The position numbers and the translations under genes were made by a program. From the NCBI GenBank assembly GCA_963767245.1, contig CAVYDG010000026.1, forward strand, positions 56,766 through 120,765: DNA of 64,000 nucleotides. The letters run 5' to 3'. The notes beneath the pieces are model-generated. The model worked only from the letters and a program-made list of their open reading frames with translations, did not search any database and was not told the DNA's origin. Below, in pieces: positions 8,668 to 16,445 of this stretch (its first letter is position 1; each line of letters begins with the position of its first letter). Source of the DNA: Roseiarcus sp963767245. Lineage in GTDB: Bacteria; Pseudomonadota; Alphaproteobacteria; Rhizobiales; Beijerinckiaceae.

Positions 8668-9755
8668 GCGGACTTCGCATTTGGTTGGAAGCCCGGCGGC
8701 GGGCGAAGCCTGCGGTCGGCCACGGCCATCGCCTTGAACAGTCCGCCCATCTCGCCTTGACCCTTGCCGACCAGACGCGCCCGCGCCCGCTCGAACTCCT
8801 CGGCGCGGTCGGAACTGGCGCGCTCGGCCAGCGCCTTGGTCCGCAGGTCGATGCCGATGGCGCGCAGGAAATCGCCTTGGTCGACCGGGCCATAGACGGC
8901 GCCGCCGGCAGCGCTGGCGCTCCGCGCCATGGCGGCGAAATCGACGTGCGCGGTAAGGTCGCAATCGCCCGGGGCGGCGAGCGGATCGATATAGCGGTGG
9001 GCGCGCAGCGCCTGCAGCGTGTCGCCAAATCGGGTGACGCCGTGGCCGTAATCGATGAGGAGCGCCGCTCCCCCGTGTTTGGCGAGCCGCGTGCCCAATT
9101 CGAACATCAGCCGATGGCCGGATGGGCTCACTTCCAGCACTTCGCCGTTCGGCGCGGCGGCCCTGATGTAAGGCTCGGGCCGGTCGGCGACGTCGAAGGC
9201 GAGCGCGCCGTCGCTGTTCAGACGCACCGTGCGCTCGCGCCACTGTCCGCTTACGCGCAGGAATTGACGCACGGGGAGCGCGTCGAGAAATTCGTTGCCG
9301 ATCACAATCGCGGGCCCGCTCGGAACCTCCTTAAGGACCTGCGCCCACGAGACCGCCACGCCGCAGTCGACAAGCAGCTCGTGCTGCATCGTCGCCAGCG
9401 CCGGACTGGTCTCGATGAGCCGCACGTCGAGCGCATTGCGAAAGGCCGGCACAATTCGGGCCGCGCGGAGCGCATCGCTGATCAGCGTCCCGCGCCCCGG
9501 CCCCAATTCGACCAGCCGAACGGGATCGGGCGAGCCCATGCTCGACCACACTTCGGCGGCCCAAAGCCCGATCAGCTCGCCGAACATCTGCGAAATCTCC
9601 GGCGCGGTAGTGAAGTCGCCCGTCGCGCCGAATGGATCGCGATTCATGTAATAGCCGAGATCGGGATGAGTGAGCGCCAGCTGCATGTACTGCTCGACCG
9701 TGATCGGACCACGCTCCGTGATCATCGCCCTGATTTCATCAAGGAGGTCGGTCAT
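8664..9755 (-). CDS. Class I SAM-dependent methyltransferase, MidA/NDUFAF7 family
   Basis: This is a 363-residue member of the MidA (COG1565) family. The N-terminus PITVEQYMQLALTHPDLGYY is diagnostic, followed by the SAM-binding VELGPGRGTLISDALR and IGNEFLDALPVRQF. The human relative NDUFAF7 methylates an arginine of complex I; the bacterial target is unproven. The ATG at 9755 overlaps the lgt stop (ATGA) and the gene ends in a GTGA overlap with pgeF, so the three are one coupled operon. The open frame extends to 10523, but that part only mirrors lgt. Confidence 0.93.
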   Translation of the reverse strand: MTDLLDEIRAMITERGPITVEQYMQLALTHPDLGYYMNRDPFGATGDFTTAPEISQMFGELIGLWAAEVWSSMGSPDPVRLVELGPGRGTLISDALRAARIVPAFRNALDVRLIETSPALATMQHELLVDCGVAVSWAQVLKEVPSGPAIVIGNEFLDALPVRQFLRVSGQWRERTVRLNSDGALAFDVADRPEPYIRAAAPNGEVLEVSPSGHRLMFELGTRLAKHGGAALLIDYGHGVTRFGDTLQALRAHRYIDPLAAPGDCDLTAHVDFAAMARSASAAGGAVYGPVDQGDFLRAIGIDLRTKALAERASSDRAEEFERARARLVGKGQGEMGGLFKAMAVADRRLRPPPGFQPNAKSA

Positions 9756-10573
9756 GTCGGGATTCCCGGCCGACGGAGGCTCCACAGGAGCAGTCCCAAG
9801 CCAGCGACGATAAGCGGAAGCGAGAGCGCCATGCCCATTGTCAGTCCTCGCCCAAGGTCCTCGAGGCGCGGATCGGGCTCGCGGAAGAATTCGCTGAAAA
9901 TCCGCGCCGCGCCATAAACGATGGCGAACGCCCCAGCGATCATCCCTGGACGGCGCAGCGCGCCCATTTGCGCGAGCACATAGAGAATGACAAACGCCAG
10001 CAACCCTTCGAGCAGCGCTTCGTAAATCTGGCTCGGATGGCGCGGCTGACCGTCCGTTCCCGGAAAGATAACCGCCCATGGGACGTCGGTCGGGCGCCCC
10101 CAGAGTTCGGGTCGGATGAAATTGGCGATACGGCCTAGGAAAATCCCGATCGGCGCGACAAGCGAGCAAAGGTCGAGCACGGTCAGCGCCGGGGCGCCGT
10201 AGCGGCGGGAGAAGATGAGGGCGCCGATGAGAGCGCCGATCAGCCCGCCGTGAAAGGCCATGCCGCCTTCCCAGATTTTGAAAATCTCGACCGGATGGGA
10301 GAAATAATATTGCGGATCGTAGAACAGCACATTGCCAAGCCGGCCTCCAATGATAACCCCGAAGGCGCAATAGACGAGCAGGTCGTCGATGCTGTCGGCG
10401 CTCGGGCGCTTGACCCCGTTCCAGTAATGGTCGTCGGAGACGACGTGGCGAATGAGCAGCCAACCCAGAACAAGGCCGGCGATATAGGCGAGTGCGTACC
10501 ATCGAATGGCCAGCGGGCCCCATTGGACCAGAATGGGATTGATCGCTGGGAAGGGCAGGACGAGCGTCGGCAT
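9752..10573 (-). CDS. lgt: Prolipoprotein diacylglyceryl transferase
   Basis: Lgt moves a diacylglyceryl group from phosphatidylglycerol to the lipobox cysteine of prolipoproteins at the inner membrane. From the ATG at 10573 the product is 273 residues with about seven membrane helices. It shows FPAINPILVQWGPLAIRWY at the N-terminus, the catalytic GGMAFHGGLIG loop, and the Lgt signature region GRIANFIRPELWGRPTD. The signature normally reads NFINGELWGR; here RP replaces NG, while the conserved Arg, Asn and Glu-Leu-Trp-Gly-Arg remain. Starts at 10582 and 10633 are possible but give a longer N-terminus than is usual. Pal, a lipoprotein in this window, would be a substrate. Confidence 0.95.
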   Translation of the reverse strand: MPTLVLPFPAINPILVQWGPLAIRWYALAYIAGLVLGWLLIRHVVSDDHYWNGVKRPSADSIDDLLVYCAFGVIIGGRLGNVLFYDPQYYFSHPVEIFKIWEGGMAFHGGLIGALIGALIFSRRYGAPALTVLDLCSLVAPIGIFLGRIANFIRPELWGRPTDVPWAVIFPGTDGQPRHPSQIYEALLEGLLAFVILYVLAQMGALRRPGMIAGAFAIVYGAARIFSEFFREPDPRLEDLGRGLTMGMALSLPLIVAGLGLLLWSLRRPGIPT

Positions 10574-10975
10574 CGGATGCATGCAGATGCGCCGGGGCCA
10601 GGATGGCGTCAAGTCGGCGCGCTGGACCATCAAGGCGTCGCTCCCCTCCGGACGGCTCTGGCGGCGCGCCTGTGCCGCGCGCCCGCTCGGCGATCCGCTG
10701 CCCCGCCGGCGCGATCGGTTCCCGTGCGCCGAATGACGTCAGGCGGAAGCCCGATGATCGCTACGGCGCAATGGTCGCTCAAATCGCCCGCATCCTGCTG
10801 CGCGTCGAATCAAGCGGGACGCGGAAAAACAGGCATGATTCGGTTCTTGCTGTAAAGCTGCGGCAGGCGGCCGCGCCGACGCGGTCCGCGGGCGCGCTAG
10901 CCTTGCGTTTGCCGCCTTGCTCGGGCAGGGAGGACGAACCGGGCGCATGGCGAGTGATTGAGAGCGAACACGGGA
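10574..10975. other. About 400-bp divergent spacer between lgt and the YbhN-like gene
   Basis: No gene or clear structured element is seen here. Short open frames on both strands are arginine- and alanine-rich shadows typical of GC-rich DNA. The promoters of the lgt operon (minus) and of the YbhN-like gene (plus) should lie within it, but I cannot point to convincing boxes. Confidence 0.5.
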
Positions 10976-11950
10976 ATGAAGCGCGTTCATGACGTCGCGT
11001 GGCCGATCGTCGGCCTCGCCGCCGTCGCTGTGTCGTCGTGGCTGTTGTTCAAGGATTTGCGCGGGCTGTCGTTGGCGAGCCTGAAGAGCGCGCTCTTCTC
11101 GATTTCGCCTGCCCGCTGGCTGTTTGCGATCGGTTCGACCTCGTTGGCCTACGCCGCCCTCGCCTGGTACGACCAGATTGCGCTTCTGCATTTGGGCCGG
11201 CGCCTAAGTTGGCGATACGTCGCGGTGGCGTCGTTCACCGCCTACGCGCTCGCCCATAATATCGGCGCCTCGGTGCTCTCGGGCGCGGTCGTACGCTATC
11301 GCGCCTATTCAGCCAAGGGGCTCAGCGTCGGCGAAATCGGCGTACTGGTCGCCTTCTGCTCGTTCACGTTCGCGCTCGGAGCGGCGACGGTAGGCGGCCT
11401 TTCGCTGCTCTTTCACCCCGAATTGGTCGGGCGTCTTGGCGGCGCGCCCTTGTGGCTCGGCCGGGTCGCCGCGGTCGCGCTGGTCGCGGCGCCGAGCCTC
11501 TATGTCGTCGGCGCCCTCCTGCATTTTCCTCCATTCAACGTCGGCGCCTACCAACTCGTCTACCCGCGTCCGCCGATCGCGGCGCGGCAGCTGCTCGCCG
11601 GCCCTCTGGAGCTGGCCGGCGCGTCCGGCATCATTTATTTCGCCCTTCCGGCGGCCGCCAATCCGGGCTTTGCTGTGGTGCTCGGCGTTTTTGTCGCCTC
11701 GTTTTCAATCGCGCTCTTAAGTCACGCGCCCGGCGGCCTCGGCGTGCTCGAGTTCACCTTTGTCGAAGCGATGCCGGATGCGCCGAAGGCCAATGTGGTC
11801 GCCGCTCTCCTGGTGTGGCGCCTCCTGTATCTGATCCTGCCGCTGATGTTCGCGCTCGGCGTCGTTTTGAATTATGAGCACAGACGCTTGCGCGCTCCCG
11901 TGAGGATAGGAGAAGCCGGCGCCGATGGCCTCGCCGATATTGATCGATAG
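10976..11950 (+). CDS. YbhN/UPF0104-family integral membrane protein (flippase-like)
   Basis: From the ATG at 10976 this is a 324-residue polytopic protein (a TTG at 10958 would add six residues). It has about eight hydrophobic segments and the family motifs AHNIGASVLSGAVVRYRAYSA and LLSHAPGGLGVLEF, as in the membrane part of lysylphosphatidylglycerol synthases and YbhN. The family is thought to act in lipid flipping or modification. There is no C-terminal aminoacyl transferase domain, so it is not a full MprF. It overlaps the pncA start by 26 bp, which suggests co-transcription rather than related function. Confidence 0.82.
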   Translation: MKRVHDVAWPIVGLAAVAVSSWLLFKDLRGLSLASLKSALFSISPARWLFAIGSTSLAYAALAWYDQIALLHLGRRLSWRYVAVASFTAYALAHNIGASVLSGAVVRYRAYSAKGLSVGEIGVLVAFCSFTFALGAATVGGLSLLFHPELVGRLGGAPLWLGRVAAVALVAAPSLYVVGALLHFPPFNVGAYQLVYPRPPIAARQLLAGPLELAGASGIIYFALPAAANPGFAVVLGVFVASFSIALLSHAPGGLGVLEFTFVEAMPDAPKANVVAALLVWRLLYLILPLMFALGVVLNYEHRRLRAPVRIGEAGADGLADIDR

Positions 11951-12575
11951 CCAGGACGTGCTGCTTGTGATCGACCTGCAGGCCGATTTCATGCCGGGCG
12001 GGGCGTTGGCGGTTGATGGCGGCGACGAGATCGTCCCGCTCGTCAATCGATTGGCGAGCCGGTTCGAGCATGTGGTGGTGACGCAGGATTGGCACCCGCC
12101 CGGACACGCCTCGTTCGCCTCGAGTCACGAAGGCGCCAAGCCGTTTGAGACGAAGCGCCTCGACTACGGCGATCAAACACTATGGCGTGACCATTGCGTG
12201 CAGGGGACGCCGGGCGCGGAGCTGCACCCAGAGCTCGCGGTCGATCTTGCGTTCCTGATTCTGCGTAAGGGCAGGCACACTGGAATCGATTCCTATTCCG
12301 CCTTCGTCGAGGCCGACGGCAAAACGACGACCGGCCTTGCGGCGCTGCTCAGGGCTCGCGGGACAAAGCGGGTGTTCGCCTGCGGCCTGGCGACAGATTT
12401 TTGCGTGGCCCATTCGGCGGTGGATGCGCGCCGCGAGGGCTTCGCCGCCTTCGTGATCGAAGATGCGTGTCGCGCGATCGACGCCAACGATTCGTTGAGC
12501 GAGGCCTGGACGCGAATGAAGGGCGCCGCAGTCCGGCGCATTCAGTCCGGGGAGATCCTCGGCTCGTCTCGATGA
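11925..12575 (+). CDS. pncA: Nicotinamidase/pyrazinamidase
   Basis: This 216-residue isochorismatase-fold hydrolase converts nicotinamide to nicotinate in NAD salvage. The catalytic triad is visible: Asp in VIDLQADFMPGGAL, Lys in LILRKG and Cys in ATDFCVAHSA. The metal-site motif is present as TQDWHPPGHASFAS. Length matches PncA. The ATG lies 26 bp inside the YbhN-like gene in another frame, so translation may be coupled. No other NAD genes are nearby. Confidence 0.94.
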   Translation: MASPILIDSQDVLLVIDLQADFMPGGALAVDGGDEIVPLVNRLASRFEHVVVTQDWHPPGHASFASSHEGAKPFETKRLDYGDQTLWRDHCVQGTPGAELHPELAVDLAFLILRKGRHTGIDSYSAFVEADGKTTTGLAALLRARGTKRVFACGLATDFCVAHSAVDARREGFAAFVIEDACRAIDANDSLSEAWTRMKGAAVRRIQSGEILGSSR

Positions 12576-12673
12576 GCGAGCGCGCGCTGGCGCCTGGCCG
12601 GCGCCTGATAGAGGTTCGGCCGTTGGCGAAGCGCCGAGCGGCTGTTAACCGCGTGCACCTGAGGCGGGTCGCC

Positions 12674-12692
12674 GGTTAACTGGGAGTTAACC
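12674..12692. promoter_or_regulatory. Inverted repeat GGTTAAC-N5-GTTAACC
   Basis: This is a perfect 7-bp inverted repeat with a 5-bp spacer, and a further GTTAAC-like half lies about 30 bp upstream. It lies in the 197-bp spacer between pncA and the GST gene, about 80 bp before the GST start. It could be an operator or a weak terminator; there is no T-run. The binding protein is unknown. Confidence 0.3.
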
Positions 12693-12772
12693 CGGGGCCA
12701 AGCATCTGAAGATATCCGACGAGCAGTGCTGTCACACGCTCTCGGCTCCCGCCTGATCTCGCCCAGGAATCA

Positions 12773-13465
12773 ATGATCACGCTCTATCACCATTCCTTTT
12801 GTCCGCATTCGCGTTTCGTCCGCCTGGTCCTCGGCGAGATGGGAATCGAGCCGAAGCTCGTCGAGGAACGGCCGTGGGACCGGCGCCGGGAGTTCCTCAT
12901 GATCGCCCCCGAAGGCGCGACGCCGGTCATGATCGAGGACCACACGCCCGGTCTGTCGGGCGCGGCGGTGATCGCCGAATATCTCGATGAGACGCGCGGT
13001 TTGGGCTTCGGCGAGCGCCGGTTGATGCCAGACGATCCGCTGGCCCGCGCCGAGACTCGGCGGCTCACGCACTGGTTCAACGTCAAGTTCTTCAACGAGG
13101 CGAGCCAGTGGTTGGTGCGGGAGAAGATCAACAAGCGCTTTATGACCTCGGCGCAAGGCGGCGGCGGCCCCGACATGGACGCCGTGCGCGCGGCGCGCGC
13201 CAATCTGCGCTATCATCTGCGCTACATCGGCTACCTGATCTCGGCCCGCAACTGGCTGGCTGGCGACCGGCTGACTTACGCCGACCTCGCGGCGGCGGCG
13301 CACCTATCTTGCATCGACTATCTGGGCGACGCGCAGTGGGACGAGAACGAAACCGCCAAGACCTGGTACGCGCGGATGAAGTCGCGGCCCTCGTTCCGCC
13401 CTCTTCTGGCCGACCGGCTGCCGGGGATGACGCCGAGCGTCGCTTACGCCGATCTCGACTTCTAG
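12773..13465 (+). CDS. Glutathione S-transferase family protein, FzlA-like
   Basis: This 230-residue GST-fold protein starts MITLYHHSFCPHSRFVRLVL, with a thioredoxin-like N-terminal domain (residues 1-80, EGATPVMIED and SGAAVIAEYLDE) and an all-helical C-terminal domain (DRLTYADLAAAAHLS). It ends ADLDF. In Alphaproteobacteria a GST-fold protein of this length with a conserved acidic tail, FzlA, binds FtsZ and is needed for division. The length, the Asp at position 227 and the position just before queG fit that protein from memory, but I cannot align them here. A plain glutathione-dependent enzyme is the alternative. Confidence 0.8.
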   Translation: MITLYHHSFCPHSRFVRLVLGEMGIEPKLVEERPWDRRREFLMIAPEGATPVMIEDHTPGLSGAAVIAEYLDETRGLGFGERRLMPDDPLARAETRRLTHWFNVKFFNEASQWLVREKINKRFMTSAQGGGGPDMDAVRAARANLRYHLRYIGYLISARNWLAGDRLTYADLAAAAHLSCIDYLGDAQWDENETAKTWYARMKSRPSFRPLLADRLPGMTPSVAYADLDF

Positions 13466-13470
13466 CAGCC

Positions 13471-14592
13471 CTGCGCGCCAAGGCGCGCACACTCGGCTTC
13501 GACGCCTGCCGGGTCGCCGCCGCCGAGGCGCCGGCTCATGCCGGCGAGCGCCTCGCGGTCTGGCTCGCCGAAGGCGCGCACGGCGACATGACATGGATGG
13601 CGAAGACCGTCGAGCGACGGGTCGATCCACGGGCGCTGATGGGCGGCGCGAGGAGCGTCGTCATCCTCGGCCTCAACTACGGGCCGGACGGCGATCCGCT
13701 GGCGGCGCTAAAGCGCCCCGACGCGGGCGCGATTTCGGTCTACGCCCGCCATCGCGACTATCACGACGTTCTCAAGGGCAAGCTCAAACAACTTGCCGCA
13801 TTTCTGGTCGCGTCGGCGCGGCCGGACAAGGCTGACGTCAAGGTGTTCGTCGACACCGCGCCGCTCATGGAAAAGCCGCTTGCCGCGCTTGCCGGGCTCG
13901 GCTGGCAGGGCAAGCACACCAATCTGGTGTCGCGCGAATTCGGCTCGTGGCTGTTCCTGGGCGCGATCCTGACCGACCTCGAGCTCGCGCCCGATTCGCC
14001 GGAAGCCGACCATTGCGGACAATGCCGCGCCTGCCTCGACGCCTGTCCGACGAGCGCCTTCCCCGCGCCATACCGGCTGGATGCGCGCCGCTGCATCTCC
14101 TATCTCACGATCGAGCACAAAGGTCCGATTCCGCCTGAGCTTCGACCGGCGATCGGCAATCGCATCTACGGCTGCGATGACTGTCTGGCCGTCTGCCCGT
14201 GGAACAAATTCGCCAGCGCCGGGCGAGAAGCGAAACTCGCCGCGCGCGCCGATCTCGACGCTCCGCCGCTCGCCGAGCTCGCTCGCCTCGATGACGCGTC
14301 GTTCCGGGCGCTGTTCGCCGGCGGCCCGATCAAGCGCATCGGCAGGGAGCGCTTCGTTCGCAATATAATGATCGCGATCGGAAACTCGAATGACTTCGCG
14401 CTCGTCGGAGCCGCGATCGATCGGCTCGACGACGAAGCTCCACTCGTCCGCGGAGCGGCGATCTGGGCGGTTGCGCGGCTTGCGTCGCGACGGCAACTCT
14501 CGAGCCTCGCCGCGGCAGGCCTGCAAAAGGAGCGTGATGCCGAGGTTATCGAGGAGTGGCGCGACGCTCTCGCCGCGCCGCCCGGACGGTAA
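13471..14592 (+). CDS. queG: Epoxyqueuosine reductase
   Basis: QueG carries out the last step of queuosine synthesis in tRNA, using cobalamin and two [4Fe-4S] clusters. Both cluster motifs are present: CGQCRACLDACP and CDDCLAVCPWNKF. The N-terminal LGFDACRVAAAE and GDMTWMAK, the central LGLNYG, and the C-terminal HEAT-like helices (DEAPLVRGAAIWAVARLAS) match the family. The start is a problem: the family-like sequence begins at once after the GST stop (13465), where no ATG, GTG or TTG is in frame. CTG at 13471 is the position used here; the nearest standard start, GTG at 13336, lies 130 bp inside the GST gene. Confidence 0.9.
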   Translation: MRAKARTLGFDACRVAAAEAPAHAGERLAVWLAEGAHGDMTWMAKTVERRVDPRALMGGARSVVILGLNYGPDGDPLAALKRPDAGAISVYARHRDYHDVLKGKLKQLAAFLVASARPDKADVKVFVDTAPLMEKPLAALAGLGWQGKHTNLVSREFGSWLFLGAILTDLELAPDSPEADHCGQCRACLDACPTSAFPAPYRLDARRCISYLTIEHKGPIPPELRPAIGNRIYGCDDCLAVCPWNKFASAGREAKLAARADLDAPPLAELARLDDASFRALFAGGPIKRIGRERFVRNIMIAIGNSNDFALVGAAIDRLDDEAPLVRGAAIWAVARLASRRQLSSLAAAGLQKERDAEVIEEWRDALAAPPGR

Positions 14593-14609
14593 TCATCGGT
14601 TCCGGCGCC

Positions 14610-14795
14610 TCAGTGCGAAGGCGCGGTCTCGGCCTTCTTGAGCTTCTCGATCTCGTCCTTGAGTTGAAGTTTTTTGCGCTTGAGTTCGTGGACCTTGATG
14701 TCGTCTGACCCCGGATGATTGACTTCGGCGAGGATCGCTTCCTCAATGGCCTGGTGACGGCGCACCAGTTCGCTGAGATGCGAATCAATCGACAT
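14610..14795 (-). CDS. DUF465 (YdcH-type) small coiled-coil protein
   Basis: This is a 61-residue, highly charged helical protein starting MSIDSHLSELVRRHQAIEEA and ending with a KRKKLQLKDEIEKLKK heptad stretch, the DUF465 signature. An AAGGGAG ribosome site precedes the ATG. The function of DUF465 is unknown. It is divergent from another DUF465 gene at 14969, with a 173-bp shared spacer. Confidence 0.85.
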   Translation of the reverse strand: MSIDSHLSELVRRHQAIEEAILAEVNHPGSDDIKVHELKRKKLQLKDEIEKLKKAETAPSH

Positions 14796-14968
14796 GGGAC
14801 AGCTCCCTTATGGTCTTGGGCGACGAAATTGTGACATAACTGGCGGACCGCGCAAGCGGCAAAATGGCGCCGCCCTGTTCAAATCCTTGCCCCGGCGTCT
14901 ACATTTCGGGGGAGTTTGAGCCCTTTCGGTCCATCCCTTGCGGAAGATTGCGGCAAAGCGGCCTGACG

Positions 14969-15190
14969 ATGGATGAGAAGGAGCTGACGCCGGACGAACG
15001 CGCCGCCCTGGTCGGGCAAATCGAGCGGCTGCGTGAGGAGCACCGCGATCTCGATGTTGCGATCGAGGCGCTGCGCGGCGCCGGGCAGGCGGATCAATTG
15101 CAGCTGCAGCGGCTCAAGAAGCGCAAACTCCTGTTGCGCGACAGGCTCGCCCGCCTCGAGGATCAGCGGACGCCGGACATCATCGCTTGA
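14969..15190 (+). CDS. DUF465 (YdcH-type) small protein, second copy
   Basis: This is a 73-residue protein, MDEKELTPDERAALVGQIER onward, ending with QRLKKRKLLLRDRLARLED, which has the same KKRKL-LRDRL core as DUF465. The frame is open back to 14864, but the upstream part is not family-like and the ATG at 14969 gives normal length. It lies head to head with the 14610-14795 copy and 12 bp upstream of the ChaB-like gene, so it probably shares a transcript with that gene. Function unknown. Confidence 0.8.
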   Translation: MDEKELTPDERAALVGQIERLREEHRDLDVAIEALRGAGQADQLQLQRLKKRKLLLRDRLARLEDQRTPDIIA

Positions 15191-15202
15191 GAGGAACCGG
15201 CC

Positions 15203-15412
15203 ATGCCTTATGCGGTCAACGACGACCTGCCGCCTTCGGTCCGCTCGCATCTGCCTGAGCATGCGCAGGACATCTTCCGCGAGGCGTTCAATCACGCCCA
15301 TGCGGCGCACGCCCATGACCCCCGTCAGGAGGAAGCCGCCTTCCGCATCGCCTGGGCGGCGGTGAAACACGAATACATGAAAGTGGGCGAGCAATGGGAG
15401 CGTAGAAGATAG
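15203..15412 (+). CDS. ChaB family protein
   Basis: This is a 69-residue protein, MPYAVNDDLPPSVRSHLPEH onward, with AQDIFREAFNHAH and AAFRIAWAAVKHEY, the pattern of the ChaB fold. ChaB was named as a putative regulator of the ChaA cation antiporter, but the family is widespread without chaA and its role is uncertain; no chaA is seen here. A GAGAGG-like site precedes the ATG, 12 bp after the DUF465 stop. Confidence 0.85.
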   Translation: MPYAVNDDLPPSVRSHLPEHAQDIFREAFNHAHAAHAHDPRQEEAAFRIAWAAVKHEYMKVGEQWERRR

Positions 15413-15451
15413 GTCGTCCGGCTCGTGTGTCCGCTCAACCGCCAATAGAAA

Positions 15452-15473
15452 AGGCCGCCCGGAGAGGCGGCCT
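15452..15473 (-). terminator. Rho-independent terminator of the PEP-CTERM pseudogene
   Basis: AGGCCGCC and GGCGGCCT form an 8-bp stem with a 6-nt loop. Read on the minus strand the stem is followed by TTTTCT, so it terminates transcription coming from the PEP-CTERM gene; on the plus strand it could also end the chaB transcript. Confidence 0.7.
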
Positions 15474-15497
15474 CTCTCCGTGTGCGGTGCTTGCTGC

Positions 15498-15978
15498 TTA
15501 GGCGACGCGAGCCTTGGCGATCCGGCGATGGCCGAGAACGCCGAGGCCGGCGAAGCCGAGCAGCATCATCGCCCAGGTTCCAGCCGTCAAAGTCTTGGAA
15601 AGAGCAGGAGGGAGGGTGAAGCTGTATGCGTATTCGTTGTTTCCGATTGCCGTCTGGTCGGCGGAGCCGACCTGTCTCAGAAGGATAACGGGCGTGCCAG
15701 GCATCCCCTTGTCGTCGGGGTCGGGATAAATGGCGATGGTGAATTTCGGCGAAGCGCCGCAGGCTGTTGCGCCGCAACTCCCATACCATTCGGCGCCGGT
15801 CACAGTGTTCAGACCTGCCTGAAGGGTGAAGCTCATCAGGACCGCATTCGGCGGATACTGAGCGCCGAGCACATCCCCATTCGGCGCGCCGCCAAAGTAG
15901 ATCACCCGGCGCAAGCGGGCGGCGAAGCGAGGGAGATCGAGATAAGGCCGAGACCGACCGCCCCAACCGCAAGAGCAT
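15498..15978 (-). pseudogene. PEP-CTERM-type exported protein, frameshifted
   Basis: The readable part (15498-15914, TTG start, 138 codons) encodes a mature protein like PEP-CTERM substrates (YFGGAPNGDVLGA, TGAEWYGSC) and ends TWAMMLLGFAGLGVLGHRR, the membrane helix plus basic tail of the sorting signal. A good signal peptide (ALAVGAVGLGLISISLASPP) lies just upstream in another frame and runs into a TGA, and that frame has no start codon of its own. One missing base near 15905 and one just after the ATG at 15978 would join start, signal peptide and mature part. The PEP motif itself is replaced by LTAG. Two lesions suggest a decaying gene; assembly error is the alternative. Confidence 0.6.
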
Positions 15979-16017
15979 TCCTTTCAAAGGCGCTCCTAAC
16001 TTCTGACGCGCAAAAAC

Positions 16018-16308
16018 CTAATCGGCGTCCCCGCTCGCGCGGCGAACGAGGCGATCGACCCGGTTCTGTCTCGATTTTTCTTTGCCGTTTTCCTCCGGCC
16101 GCGCCTTCCAAACCCAACAATCCCGGCAATAAATCTCCGTCAGAGCTTCGTTGCTGTCCATCTCGCGGGGCAAAACCTGCATCACATCATCGTGTTCGGT
16201 GAATTCGGCGGCAGCGGTCCCATCGTGAGCCGATGCGGGGCGGGCGCGTCGCGGAGGCGGCCGGGCTTTCATAACCTTGCGCCCTCGCGCTGGCGCCCGT
16301 TTTTGCAT
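16018..16308 (-). CDS. Hypothetical small basic protein with CxxC motif
   Basis: This 96-residue frame starts MQKRAPARGRKVMKARPPPR; a second ATG gives 84 residues. The N-terminal third is Arg/Pro/Ala-rich and low in complexity. The rest (DDVMQVLPREMDSNEALTE, then YCRDCWVWKARPEENGKE) is more protein-like, with a Cys-x-x-Cys pair. It resembles no family I know. It begins in the AT-rich spacer that holds the putative GntR operators, divergent from ytfQ. It may be real or a chance frame. Confidence 0.35.
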   Translation of the reverse strand: MQKRAPARGRKVMKARPPPRRARPASAHDGTAAAEFTEHDDVMQVLPREMDSNEALTEIYCRDCWVWKARPEENGKEKSRQNRVDRLVRRASGDAD

Positions 16309-16312
16309 TTTT

Positions 16313-16346
16313 TCTTATTGTATGACTAATCTTATTGTATTACTAA
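16313..16346. promoter_or_regulatory. Tandem 17-bp repeats matching the FadR-subfamily GntR operator
   Basis: TCTTATTGTATGACTAA and TCTTATTGTATTACTAA are adjacent and differ by one base. Each contains an exact match to the FadR-subfamily consensus TNGT-NNN-ACNA (16318-16328 and 16335-16345). They lie about 100 bp upstream of ytfQ, and the operon ends with a FadR-type regulator, so they are probably its operators. Confidence 0.6.
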
Positions 16347-16445
16347 TTGAAAATCCGTTGGACCTTGGGGAGGCGGCCGGTTCGCCGCTTTGATCCCTCG
16401 GCCAATTCGGATGATGCAGGCTGGAACGCCAAAAGGGAGGAGTTT

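Noticed and set aside
8668..9243. N-terminal extension of PgeF to 450 residues
   Set aside because: The extension is midA in another frame; the GTG overlapping the midA stop gives the normal PgeF length.
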